A stretch of 64,000 bases of DNA. Origin: an uncultured Alloprevotella sp. Its GTDB lineage: Bacteria; Bacteroidota; Bacteroidia; Bacteroidales; Bacteroidaceae. The notes beneath the pieces were generated by a model, which did not search any database, had not been told where the DNA came from, and worked only from the letters and a program-made list of their open reading frames with translations. Shown here in pieces: positions 9,440 through 17,715 of the stretch. A program made the position numbers and the translations under genes. The stretch's first letter is position 1, and the number at the start of each line of letters is the position of its first letter. The DNA is taken from NCBI GenBank assembly GCA_944322325.1, contig CALUOQ010000005.1:103871-167870 (forward strand), given 5' to 3'.

Positions 9440-11086
9440 ATGAAACCACTCCGCCTCCTTCTGTTCGCCGCGCTGGCTTGCCTGCCGGCCGCGGCTGCGC
9501 CGGTCGTCGCAAGTACGACGTCCGAAAACGTGCGCACTGCCCAGACAGTCATCAACCTGCCGAGCCTCACTGCACTCAAAGTAAACGGCCGGCTCAAAGT
9601 AGTGTTCGTGCAAAGCAAAGGGCGACCCTATATCACGTACAAAGGCGAAAATCTGTCCGTCACCCCCTTTGAGTACACCCACGCGACGGACGGAAAACTG
9701 ACCCTTACGGGCAGCCGATCCGGCAACCAGTCCCAACCGACCGTCTACGTCTACGGCCCCATGCCCGCCGACATCGCCGTCTCCAACTTTGCCCAAATCA
9801 GGCTGGGCGACCTGAAAACAAACAGCGACCTTACGCTGCGCATCGCCGACCGGGGCTTTCTCAACACGGGCGACGTGGACTGCCGCAGCCTCACGCTGGA
9901 AAAGAACGGCATGAGCCGCGTCCGTATGGGGAACGTCGACGTCCGACAGGACGCCACCCTCCGCCTGCACGGCAACAACAGCACCCGGATGGGCGACCTC
10001 ACCGTCGGCGGCACGTTCTGGCTCGAAAAGGACGGCACACTCAGCGTATGGTGGGGCAAGCTCACCGTCAAGGGTAACATCCGCCTACGCATTACCGACC
10101 AAGGCAACGTCGAAAGCGGTGACATCGCCACCAACGGACAGTTCCAGCTCGAGAGCCACGGCCTCGCCAACGTCCGGTGGGGCCGGCTCACCGCCAAGGA
10201 CGACGTTCTCCTCCACCTCAACGACCGGGGCTGCGTCCGCAGCGGCGACATCAGCGTCGGCCGCCAGCTCGACCTGGCCATGAACAACATGGCCAGCCTT
10301 ACCGCGGGCCGTATCGACGTCGCCTCCGACGCCCGCTTCGCCCTGGACCTCATAGGCGGCATCACCACGGGCGACCTCACCGTCGGTGGTCTCTTCGACC
10401 TCAGCCAGAAAAACATGCACCGCGCCAAGCTGGGACAAGTGGAATGCCAGACGTTCCGGCTCGCCAAGGAGAGCAACACTGAACTGGACATGGGCGACCT
10501 CACGGCCGACACCGACATACAACTCACTACGACGGGCATAGGCCGAATGACCACAGGCCGCCTCAGCACTAAGGGCACGCTCACCCTGAACTGCGCCCAG
10601 CAGACGGCCAGCAGCCTCGGCGACATCGCCTGCCGCGAGCTGCGTGCCGACCTCTCCGGCAAGTGCCAGCTCAAACTGCCCGCAGTGGAAGTGAAAGGCG
10701 ACGTATCACTTGCCGCACGCGACGTGAGCACCATAACCTTTACCACGCTCGCAACGGACGGCGACATCAGCGTCACGCGGCAGAACATGGCCACGCTCAG
10801 CGTAGGCACGCTCGACTGCACCACCCTGACCCTGCACAGCAGCGGCGACGGCTGGCTGAATCCCGAAAGCGAAAAAACGAAGAAGGCTTTCCTGCTCGTC
10901 AGCAGGCCGGGCGGCGGCATCAACATCACGCACATGGTCAATCCCTCGCCTTACGTCATTGAGAACAAAGGCAAGAGTATGCTCGAGATCAACCCCTACA
11001 GCAACGATGGAAACGACATCCGATTCAAGGACGGCTACCACATCGTTCTTCAAAAGCCATCCCGCCAGCTCACCCAACTGCCCTAA
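9440..11086 (+). CDS. Large DUF2807-like repeat protein, fourth of four
   Basis: This 548-residue secreted protein begins MKPLRLLLFAALACLPAAAA. Its first 100 residues (LTALKVNGRLKVVFVQSKGRPYITY) match the GIN-domain opening of the three upstream genes. The rest is an extended run of imperfect units of about 20 residues with alternating turns (GDLTVGGTF, GKLTVKGNI, GDIATNGQF, GRLTAKDDV, GDISVGRQL, GRIDVASDA, GDLTVGGLF and others), predicting a long beta-helix or solenoid. It is about twice the size of its paralogues, consistent with internal duplication. No enzymatic motif was seen. Confidence 0.8.
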   Translation: MKPLRLLLFAALACLPAAAAPVVASTTSENVRTAQTVINLPSLTALKVNGRLKVVFVQSKGRPYITYKGENLSVTPFEYTHATDGKLTLTGSRSGNQSQPTVYVYGPMPADIAVSNFAQIRLGDLKTNSDLTLRIADRGFLNTGDVDCRSLTLEKNGMSRVRMGNVDVRQDATLRLHGNNSTRMGDLTVGGTFWLEKDGTLSVWWGKLTVKGNIRLRITDQGNVESGDIATNGQFQLESHGLANVRWGRLTAKDDVLLHLNDRGCVRSGDISVGRQLDLAMNNMASLTAGRIDVASDARFALDLIGGITTGDLTVGGLFDLSQKNMHRAKLGQVECQTFRLAKESNTELDMGDLTADTDIQLTTTGIGRMTTGRLSTKGTLTLNCAQQTASSLGDIACRELRADLSGKCQLKLPAVEVKGDVSLAARDVSTITFTTLATDGDISVTRQNMATLSVGTLDCTTLTLHSSGDGWLNPESEKTKKAFLLVSRPGGGINITHMVNPSPYVIENKGKSMLEINPYSNDGNDIRFKDGYHIVLQKPSRQLTQLP

Positions 11087-11133
11087 TCATCCCTAACGAC
11101 CCATCCGCAAATACTTATCCACCTATATAAATA

Positions 11134-13161
11134 ATGAAGACAAGACTTCTCACCATGATCGTAGCAGCCAGTACCCTTGCGCCCGCCGACGCGGACGACT
11201 TCAAGTACACCGACGAGCAATTCGCCGACATCCAGATGCTCCGCTACAAGGTCGAGGGATTCGAGTCGCTGTCCCTGCGCCAGAAAACGCTGATATACTA
11301 CCTCTCGGAGGCAGCGCTGCAAGGCCGCGACATACTCTTCGACCAGAACGGGCGCTACAACCTGCGCATCCGCCGCCTCCTCGAGGCCGTCTACACCGAC
11401 TATAAGGGCGACCGCCAAAGCGACTTCTACAAGGCGCTCACCGTCTACCTGAAGCGCGTCTGGTTCAGCAACGGCATCCACCACCACTACGGCAACGAAA
11501 AGCTCGACCCCGGCTTCAGGCCCGACGACCTGCGCGCCGCAGCGTGCCAGCTCGACCCCGCCAGGCTGCACTTGGCCGAGGGCCAGTCGGTGGACGAATT
11601 CTGCGACGAGCTGTTCCCCGTCATTTTCGACCCGGCCGTCATGCCCATGAAAGTGAACCAGACGGACGGCGACGACCTCGTACTCACGTCGGCAGTCCAC
11701 TTCTACGGCGACGGCGTGACGCAAGCCGACGCCGAAGCCTTCTACACGGCCCAAAAGGACCTCAGCGACCCGCATCCCGTGATGGCCGGCCTCAACAGCC
11801 GCCTTGTCAAGCAGGACGGGCAGCTCGTCGAAAAAGTCTGGCACTCGGGCGGCCTCTACGGAGCAGCCATCGACCGCATCATTGCTGACCTCGAAAAAGC
11901 CAAGCCCTTCGCCGACACGCCCGCACAGGCTGCCGTCATCGACAAGCTCGTCGAGTACTACCGCAACGGCGACCTGCACACGTTCGACGCCTACAACATC
12001 CTGTGGCTCGCCGACACGGCCGGCACGGTCGACTTCACGAACGGCTTCATCGAGACTTATGACGACCCGCTCGGCATGAAGGCCACTTGGGAGGCCATTG
12101 TGAACTTCAAGGACCACGAGGCGACGGCCCGGACGGAGAAGCTGAGCGCCAACGCGCAGTGGTTCGAGGACCACTCGCCGGTCGACGCACGCTTCAAGAA
12201 GGAGGAATGCAAAGGCATCTCGGCGAAAGTCATCACGGCCGCCATGCTCGGCGGTGCACTCTACCCCTCCACGGCCATCGGCATCAACCTCCCGAACTCC
12301 GACTGGATACGTAAGGAGCACGGGTCCAAGAGTGTGACCATCGGAAACCTCACCGGGGCTTACAACAAGGCGGCCCACGGCAACGGCATGGACCAGGAGT
12401 TCGTCGTCGACGACGCCACGCGCGAGCTCATCAGCCTCTACGGCGACGTCTGCGACGAGCTGCACACCGACCTGCACGAGTGTCTGGGCCACGGCAGCGG
12501 CAAACTGCTGCCCGGCACCGACCCTGACACGCTGCGTGCCTACGGCTCGACCATCGAGGAGGCCCGCGCCGACCTCTTCGGACTCTACTACATCGCGGAC
12601 CCGAAACTCGTCGAACTGGGACTGACGCCGAACAACGTAGCGTACAAGTCGCAATACTACTCGTACATGTTGAACGGCCTCATGACGCAGCTCGTACGCA
12701 TCAAGCCGGGACTGAACATCGAGGAAGCCCACATGCGCAACCGCGCCCTCATCGCCCGTTGGGCCTACGAGCACGGCAAGGACAAGAAGGTCGTCGAACT
12801 GGTGAAGCGCGACGGCAAGACGTACGTCCAGATTAACGACTATCCCGCCCTGCGCCGCCTCTTCGGCGAGCTGCTCGCCGAAGTGCAGCGCATCAAGAGC
12901 GAAGGCGACTTCGAGGCCGCCCGCCGGCTCGTCGAGGACTACGGCGTGAAGGTCGACCCGCAGCTCCACGCGGAAATCCTCGCCCGTTACGAGAAACTGC
13001 ACCTGTCGCCGTACAAAGGCTTCATAAACCCCGTCTACACGGCCGTTAAGGACAGCCAGGGCCGCATCACCGACGTGCGTGTCAGCTACGACGAGCCCTA
13101 CGACCAGCAGATGCTCCGTTACAGCCGCGACTACAACACGTTGCCCGACATCAACGACTGA
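11134..13161 (+). CDS. Dipeptidyl peptidase III (family M49)
   Basis: This is a 675-residue zinc metallopeptidase that removes dipeptides from peptide N-termini. The zinc motif HECLGH spans residues 448-453 and the third ligand is in EEARADL (Glu476). A cysteine inside the motif at position 450 and a 675-residue length are both features I recall for the characterised Bacteroides thetaiotaomicron enzyme. A short N-terminal segment (MKTRLLTMIVAASTLAPADA) could be a signal peptide, which would place it in the periplasm. It follows the DUF2807 cluster by 47 nt and precedes the AlkD-like gene by 5 nt. Confidence 0.93.
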   Translation: MKTRLLTMIVAASTLAPADADDFKYTDEQFADIQMLRYKVEGFESLSLRQKTLIYYLSEAALQGRDILFDQNGRYNLRIRRLLEAVYTDYKGDRQSDFYKALTVYLKRVWFSNGIHHHYGNEKLDPGFRPDDLRAAACQLDPARLHLAEGQSVDEFCDELFPVIFDPAVMPMKVNQTDGDDLVLTSAVHFYGDGVTQADAEAFYTAQKDLSDPHPVMAGLNSRLVKQDGQLVEKVWHSGGLYGAAIDRIIADLEKAKPFADTPAQAAVIDKLVEYYRNGDLHTFDAYNILWLADTAGTVDFTNGFIETYDDPLGMKATWEAIVNFKDHEATARTEKLSANAQWFEDHSPVDARFKKEECKGISAKVITAAMLGGALYPSTAIGINLPNSDWIRKEHGSKSVTIGNLTGAYNKAAHGNGMDQEFVVDDATRELISLYGDVCDELHTDLHECLGHGSGKLLPGTDPDTLRAYGSTIEEARADLFGLYYIADPKLVELGLTPNNVAYKSQYYSYMLNGLMTQLVRIKPGLNIEEAHMRNRALIARWAYEHGKDKKVVELVKRDGKTYVQINDYPALRRLFGELLAEVQRIKSEGDFEAARRLVEDYGVKVDPQLHAEILARYEKLHLSPYKGFINPVYTAVKDSQGRITDVRVSYDEPYDQQMLRYSRDYNTLPDIND

Positions 13162-13166
13162 CCCCC

Positions 13167-13760
13167 ATGGTAGAGTCACAGATTCAAGAGATACGCCGCG
13201 CGCTCCGTTCCATGATGAGCGGGCCCGTCAGCTCATCGATGCGCGAAAAAGGCCTCGCCTACAAGCTCAACTTCGGAGTGGATGCCGTGCGCCTGCGGCA
13301 GCTGGCCGACCAGCTGCCCCACACCCATGAACTCGCCGCCGCCCTCTGGAAGGAGGACGTACGCGAGTTGCGCCTGCTGGCCGCCATGGTGCAGCCCGTG
13401 GAGTCGTTCCCGCCCGAACTGGCGGACCTCTGGGTCGAACAGATGCGGTTTCCGGAAGAGGCGGAGTACACCGTGATGAACCTCTTCGCCCGCCTGCCCT
13501 ACGCGTCGGAGAAGGCGTTCGTCTGGATGGCCCGCGAAGAGTTCATGTTCCGCCTGTGCGGTTTTCTGCTCATGGCGCGGCTGCTGATGCAGGGCGCCAC
13601 GCCCGCTCCGCGCGATGCCGACGAACTCCTCGACCAGGCCGAGGCTGCCCTCCACGACTGCGACACGGCCGTACGCCTCGCCGCCGCCAAGTGTCTGATA
13701 AAGTTCGAGGACACCTGCCCGCAGTATGCCGAACGCGTCGAAGCCCTCCTCGAAAGCTGA
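13167..13760 (+). CDS. AlkD-like DNA alkylation repair (HEAT-repeat) protein
   Basis: This 197-residue, all-helical protein resembles the AlkD/AlkC HEAT-repeat DNA glycosylase family. The pattern includes an N-terminal NFGVDAVRLRQLADQL, then WKEDVRELRLLAAMVQP followed by VEQMRFPEEAEYTVMNLFARLPYASEKAF. It is somewhat shorter than typical AlkD, and the catalytic residues cannot be assigned with confidence by eye, so the activity (removal of alkylated bases) is inferred. It begins 5 nt after the peptidase gene and ends before a terminator. Confidence 0.7.
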   Translation: MVESQIQEIRRALRSMMSGPVSSSMREKGLAYKLNFGVDAVRLRQLADQLPHTHELAAALWKEDVRELRLLAAMVQPVESFPPELADLWVEQMRFPEEAEYTVMNLFARLPYASEKAFVWMAREEFMFRLCGFLLMARLLMQGATPAPRDADELLDQAEAALHDCDTAVRLAAAKCLIKFEDTCPQYAERVEALLES

Positions 13761-13781
13761 GTGCCGCACCCGTTTATCCTA

Positions 13782-13823
13782 CGAGCGGGACTGTTCCCCA
13801 AAGAACAGCCCCGCTCGTTTTTT
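13782..13823 (+). terminator. Rho-independent terminator after the AlkD-like gene
   Basis: A 15-bp stem with one G-T type mismatch (CGAGCGGGACTGTTC with GAACAGCCCCGCTCG) and a 6-nt loop is followed by TTTTTT. It also lies just past the end of the convergent araC-type gene. Confidence 0.85.
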
Positions 13824-13846
13824 CTCCACCGCCACTTACGCTTGCC

Positions 13847-14284
13847 TCAGTCCTTGCCGGACGCGTCGGGCAAGGCCGGCTGATGTTTCTGCCGGTACTG
13901 AAGCGGCGTTCCGTCAAACACGCGCCGGAAAGCCGTGTAGAAAGCCTGACGGGAGCTGAAGCCCGACATCAGACCGATTTCCTCCACCGTATAGCAGGCA
14001 TAGCGCGCCTGCGCCAGGCGCCGGCAGGCATCACGCAGGCGATAGTGATTCACAAGAGCGTTATAGTTGTTCCCCGTATGGCGGGCAATGGCCGCCGCGA
14101 CGTATCGCGGCGTCGTCCGTAAGTCCGTTGCCAGCTGCCGAGCCGTGTAGTCGGGATCGCGGTAGAGCTTCTCCACCACCAGTTTCTGCAAAATTTTCAC
14201 ATAAAGCTCGTCCGACGTCAGGTCGCTTATCTGGCGATGATAAGCGCGCTGCGGGCGGCCCTCTCCGGTTTCTTTCTTCTCCAT
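13847..14284 (-). CDS. Short AraC-family transcriptional regulator
   Basis: This 145-residue protein is little more than an AraC-type DNA-binding domain with two helix-turn-helix units: YTARQLATDLRTTPRYVAAAIARHTG and YTVEEIGLMSGFSSRQAFYTAFRRVFDGTPLQYRQ. The frame stays open far upstream, but that extension runs antisense to the next gene, so the start MEKKETGEG at 14284 is chosen. It has no effector-binding domain, so it either acts constitutively or senses through another protein. It is divergent from the cysteine desulfidase-like gene and may regulate it. Confidence 0.85.
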   Translation of the reverse strand: MEKKETGEGRPQRAYHRQISDLTSDELYVKILQKLVVEKLYRDPDYTARQLATDLRTTPRYVAAAIARHTGNNYNALVNHYRLRDACRRLAQARYACYTVEEIGLMSGFSSRQAFYTAFRRVFDGTPLQYRQKHQPALPDASGKD

Positions 14285-14339
14285 AACGGCAAAGTTGCAC
14301 TTTTTTCCGCAAACAGCGTAGTAACTGCGGCCTTTTCCG

Positions 14340-14347
14340 TACATTTG
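14340..14347 (+). promoter_or_regulatory. Bacteroidetes -7 box for the desulfidase-like gene
   Basis: TACATTTG fits TAnnTTTG and lies 18 nt before the ATG at 14366. It is in the 81-bp divergent region shared with the AraC-type regulator. Confidence 0.6.
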
Positions 14348-14365
14348 TCCAAAACTCCCGTAATT

Positions 14366-15667
14366 ATGCTCACAATTGAAGAACGCAATCGCATAACGGC
14401 CCTCGTTCGCCGGCAAGTCGTCCCGGCCATCGGCTGTACCGAACCCGTCTGCGTGGCGCTGGCCACAGCCCGCGCCGCCGAAGTGTTGCGCCGTCTCGGC
14501 GCCGAACCCGCCCGCATCGACGTGCGCCTGAGTGCCAACATCCTGAAAAACGCCATGGGCGTAGGCATTCCCGGCACGGGCATGGTAGGCCTGCCCATTG
14601 CCGTCGCTCTGGGCGCCCTCATCGGGCAGTCCGCCCTCGGGCTCGAGGTGCTGCGCGACGTCAGCCCCGAAGCCGTGGAGCGCGGCCGCCACTTCATCGA
14701 CGAGGGTCGCGTCGCCATCAGCCTGAAGGAAGATACCGACGAAAAACTCTACGCCGAAGTCACCTGTAGCGGCGACGGACACACGGCCACCGCCGTCATC
14801 GCCGGCGAGCACACCCGCTTCGTGCACGTCGTCGCCGACGGCGTCGTGGAGCTCGACGCCACACCGGCTGCCCACGGCGAAGAGGGCGACACGGACGAAC
14901 CGGAACTCAACCTGCGCAGGGTCTTCGATTACGCCACGACGGCCCCGCTCGACGAAATCAGCTTCATCCTCGAAGCGCGCCGCCTCAACGAGCGCGCCGC
15001 CAGCCTCTCGCTGGCCGGCAACTACGGCCACAGCCTCGGCAAGACGCTCTCCCGCCCGCTCGGACGCGGCATTCTGGGCGACACCATCTTCTCCCGCATT
15101 CTCTCGAGCACCGCCTGCGCCTGCGACGCCCGCATGGCGGGCGCCATGATCCCCGTCATGAGCAATTCGGGCAGCGGCAACCAAGGCATCTGCGCCACCA
15201 ATCCCGTCGTCGTCTTTGCCCGCGAAAACCACAACACCGACGAGGAAATGACGCGCGCCCTCATGCTCAGTCACCTCACCGCCATCTACATCAAACAGCA
15301 CCTCGGCACCCTCTCGGCGCTGTGCGGCTGCGTCGTGGCGTCGACCGGGTCGAGCTGCGGCATCACCCTGCTCATGGGCGGCGGTTACCGCGAAGTGACC
15401 TACGCCGTCAAAAACATGATTGCCAACCTGACCGGCATGATTTGCGACGGCGCCAAGCCCAGCTGCGCCCTGAAACTGACCAGCGGCGTAAGCACCGCCG
15501 TCCTTTCCGCCATGTTAGCCATGCAGGGAAACTGCGTCACGCCCGTCGAAGGCATCATCGACGGCGACGTCGACCGCAGTATCCGCAACCTGGCCAGCAT
15601 CGGCGCCGACGCCATGAACGAGACTGACCGCTGCGTCCTCGACATCATGACACACAAAAGCCGTTGA
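14366..15667 (+). CDS. L-cysteine desulfidase / serine dehydratase alpha-like protein (UPF0597, YhaM family)
   Basis: This 433-residue protein belongs to the YhaM/CyuA family: VPAIGCTEPVCVALATARAAEVL at the N-terminus, GTGMVGLPIAVALGAL near residue 68, SGSGNQGICATNPVV near residue 270, and LCGCVVASTGSSCGITLLMGGG near residue 320. The conserved cysteines (GCTEP, GCVVAS, SSCG) are those expected to hold an iron-sulfur cluster. Characterised members degrade L-cysteine to pyruvate, sulfide and ammonia; L-serine dehydratase activity is the alternative. The frame is open from 14237 across the promoter box, so the ATG at 14366 is preferred. Confidence 0.9.
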   Translation: MLTIEERNRITALVRRQVVPAIGCTEPVCVALATARAAEVLRRLGAEPARIDVRLSANILKNAMGVGIPGTGMVGLPIAVALGALIGQSALGLEVLRDVSPEAVERGRHFIDEGRVAISLKEDTDEKLYAEVTCSGDGHTATAVIAGEHTRFVHVVADGVVELDATPAAHGEEGDTDEPELNLRRVFDYATTAPLDEISFILEARRLNERAASLSLAGNYGHSLGKTLSRPLGRGILGDTIFSRILSSTACACDARMAGAMIPVMSNSGSGNQGICATNPVVVFARENHNTDEEMTRALMLSHLTAIYIKQHLGTLSALCGCVVASTGSSCGITLLMGGGYREVTYAVKNMIANLTGMICDGAKPSCALKLTSGVSTAVLSAMLAMQGNCVTPVEGIIDGDVDRSIRNLASIGADAMNETDRCVLDIMTHKSR

Positions 15668-15683
15668 TTCTCCCCGCGCCGCC

Positions 15684-17597
15684 ATGCGAAAACGAAGTGT
15701 AGTCCTGCTATTTTCTATCGCTGCGATAGTAAAAACTATCGCAGCGCCCATTGATTCTATCGTAGCACTTGTTCAGGCCCTCACTTTCCTGCGCACGACG
15801 CAGCCTGCCACGCGCACCCTCGCGTCCGACGACGTCCGTCCCTTCGCTGCCGGCCGGGCCGCCTATGGCTTCGCCGCCACCGACGGGCGCTTCGTCCTCG
15901 TCGCTGCGGACGACCGCCTGCCCTACGTGCTCGGCTACGGCCGGACGGGCGACACCCTGCCGCCCGCTCTCGACGGACTGCTGCGCCTCTACGAGCGCCA
16001 GCTGGCCACACCGCCCGCCGCCCGGGCTGCCGAGGCCCGCACCACGCGCCCCGTGGCCCCCTTGCTGCGCTCCGTACGCCACCAGCGCGACCCCTTCAAC
16101 CGCTCCTGCCCCTACTACATCGACGACGCAGGCCAGCCCTCGGCCACGCGTTGCGTCGTGGGCTGCGTGGCCACGGCCTTGGAGCAGGTGCTGACCTACT
16201 ACCGGCAGCCCGCCGTGCTGGCCGACACCGTCTTCGCCCACTCCTCGGCACACTTCACCACCACGGACGTCGCGCCCGGCACCCCCATCGACTGGCCACA
16301 CATTCTCGACGTCTACGCCGAGGGGCAATACTCCGACGCCGAGGCCCGCGCCGTGGCCGACCTGTCACTCTGGTGCGGCCAGATGGCGCAGATGGACTGG
16401 GGCACGCGCGAGTCGGGCGCCTACGTGAACCGCCTGGCCGCACCCGTCAGCCGCTCGCTCGGCTACGGCTACGTTCACTACGCCGACAGTTACCAGTATC
16501 GCCCCGACGAGTGGATGGACATGCTCTTGGCGGAAATCCAGGGCGGACGCCCCGTCGTCTACGCCGGCGGCATCTACGCCCAGAGCGCCCATGCCTTCGT
16601 GCTCGACGGCGTCGACGCCGAGGGACGCTTCCATGTCAATTGGGGCTACGGCGGAGCGTACGACGGCTACTTCCGGCTGGACGTCCTCAACCCCTTCGAC
16701 CCCACCGCGACGGGCGGCACGGTGGGCCAGGCGCAAGGCTTCTTCTGCAACCAGGAAGCCCTGCTGCTCCATCCCGCCGCGCTCGACGTCCGCCTGCCCG
16801 ACACGCTCGGCCGTACCGGGCAGGAGCTGCGCCTGACGTCGCTACAATTCGAGCGCCGGCCCGACCTCAACGACGCCGTCGCCGTCCGTCTCGGCCTGCA
16901 CAATACGTGCGACGCGCCGCTCACGACGACCCTCGCCCTCGTCACCTACGCCCCCGACGCCGCCGAGCCGCTCGAGGAGGCCGAAGTGCTCGGTTACACC
17001 GCCGTGCGCCTCGCCGCCGGACAGGACTCCGTCGCCACGGCCTACGCCCGCTTCCAGACACCGGGCCAGCGCGTCTTTGCCCTCACGGCCGACGGCGCAA
17101 GCACCTTCTACACGCAAGCCCTGCGCGTCGACTCGACGGCCGCGGCTCTCCTCACGGTGACCTCCATCACGGCCCATGCCGAGCCCGACCGCGTCCGGGC
17201 CGACATCACCTTCCACAACGCCGCCACGGCCGGATGGGCCGGCGACATGCCCACCTTCAGCCTCTTCGAGGGCGACTATTCCACCGCCGACGGCGAACCG
17301 CGCCGCTACGCCCACCTGAACCTGGCTCCCGGCGCCGACACCGTGGTCACCGTCTGTTTCGACGGGCTACGCCCCGCCACGCGCTACACCCTCTGCGTGC
17401 GCCTCGACTGGCTCCCCGACGCGCAGTACGCCTTCACTACGCCGGCCGCCACCGGCATTGCGTCCCCTCCGGCCGACGCCGGGCCTGTGCGCTGGCTCAC
17501 CCCGGACGGCCGGCCCGTCGCCCGCCCCAACCGGCCCGGTGTCTACCTTCGCCAGCGCGGCCGCGAGGTGCATAAGGTGACCTGGCCCGTCCGCTGA
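15684..17597 (+). CDS. C10 (streptopain-like) cysteine protease with T9SS-like tail
   Basis: This 637-residue predicted exported protease belongs to family C10 (SpeB/streptopain, interpain). The catalytic Cys161 lies in RCVVGCVATALEQVL, His303 in SAHAFVLDGVD, and the Trp motif follows as NWGYGGAYDGYF. A prodomain occupies residues about 30-140. Beta-rich domains follow the protease, and the C-terminus GRPVARPNRPGVYLRQRG resembles a T9SS type A sorting signal. Residues 4-30, including the hydrophobic signal sequence, are encoded by a copy of the dispersed palindromic repeat, which is very unusual. It follows the desulfidase-like gene by 16 nt. Confidence 0.92.
   Translation: MRKRSVVLLFSIAAIVKTIAAPIDSIVALVQALTFLRTTQPATRTLASDDVRPFAAGRAAYGFAATDGRFVLVAADDRLPYVLGYGRTGDTLPPALDGLLRLYERQLATPPAARAAEARTTRPVAPLLRSVRHQRDPFNRSCPYYIDDAGQPSATRCVVGCVATALEQVLTYYRQPAVLADTVFAHSSAHFTTTDVAPGTPIDWPHILDVYAEGQYSDAEARAVADLSLWCGQMAQMDWGTRESGAYVNRLAAPVSRSLGYGYVHYADSYQYRPDEWMDMLLAEIQGGRPVVYAGGIYAQSAHAFVLDGVDAEGRFHVNWGYGGAYDGYFRLDVLNPFDPTATGGTVGQAQGFFCNQEALLLHPAALDVRLPDTLGRTGQELRLTSLQFERRPDLNDAVAVRLGLHNTCDAPLTTTLALVTYAPDAAEPLEEAEVLGYTAVRLAAGQDSVATAYARFQTPGQRVFALTADGASTFYTQALRVDSTAAALLTVTSITAHAEPDRVRADITFHNAATAGWAGDMPTFSLFEGDYSTADGEPRRYAHLNLAPGADTVVTVCFDGLRPATRYTLCVRLDWLPDAQYAFTTPAATGIASPPADAGPVRWLTPDGRPVARPNRPGVYLRQRGREVHKVTWPVR
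15695..15772. repeat. Palindromic repeat element inside the C10 protease gene
   Basis: This 78-nt copy begins AAGTGTAGTCC and ends AGCACTTGT, the same ends as the element at 6619. Inside is a perfect 12-bp inverted repeat, CGCTGCGATAGT with ACTATCGCAGCG, separated by AAAA. The length is a multiple of three, and the copy is read in frame as residues 4-30 of the protease precursor. Confidence 0.8.
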
Positions 17598-17657
17598 CGC
17601 CGCGCCACCTCGCCGCAGGAAAGCCCCGTCACGTTTGGGCGCAGCCGTACTTTTCCG

Positions 17658-17665
17658 TACCTTTG
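17658..17665 (+). promoter_or_regulatory. Bacteroidetes -7 box for the radical SAM gene
   Basis: TACCTTTG fits TAnnTTTG and lies 50 nt before the ATG at 17716. Confidence 0.6.
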
Positions 17666-17715
17666 CTGCTCAAGAAGCGCTCCCTGCGCTATTCATCTTT
17701 TCATCCCTGCACATC

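Noticed and set aside
11083-13179. 698-residue open frame on the minus strand opposite dipeptidyl peptidase III
   Set aside because: It is the shadow of a GC-rich gene with clear M49 motifs. The minus-strand translation is low-complexity Val/Glu-rich and has no recognisable domain.
14285-15301. N-terminal extension of the AraC-type ORF on the minus strand
   Set aside because: The extension is antisense to the desulfidase-like gene and has no domain; only the last 145 residues form the regulator.
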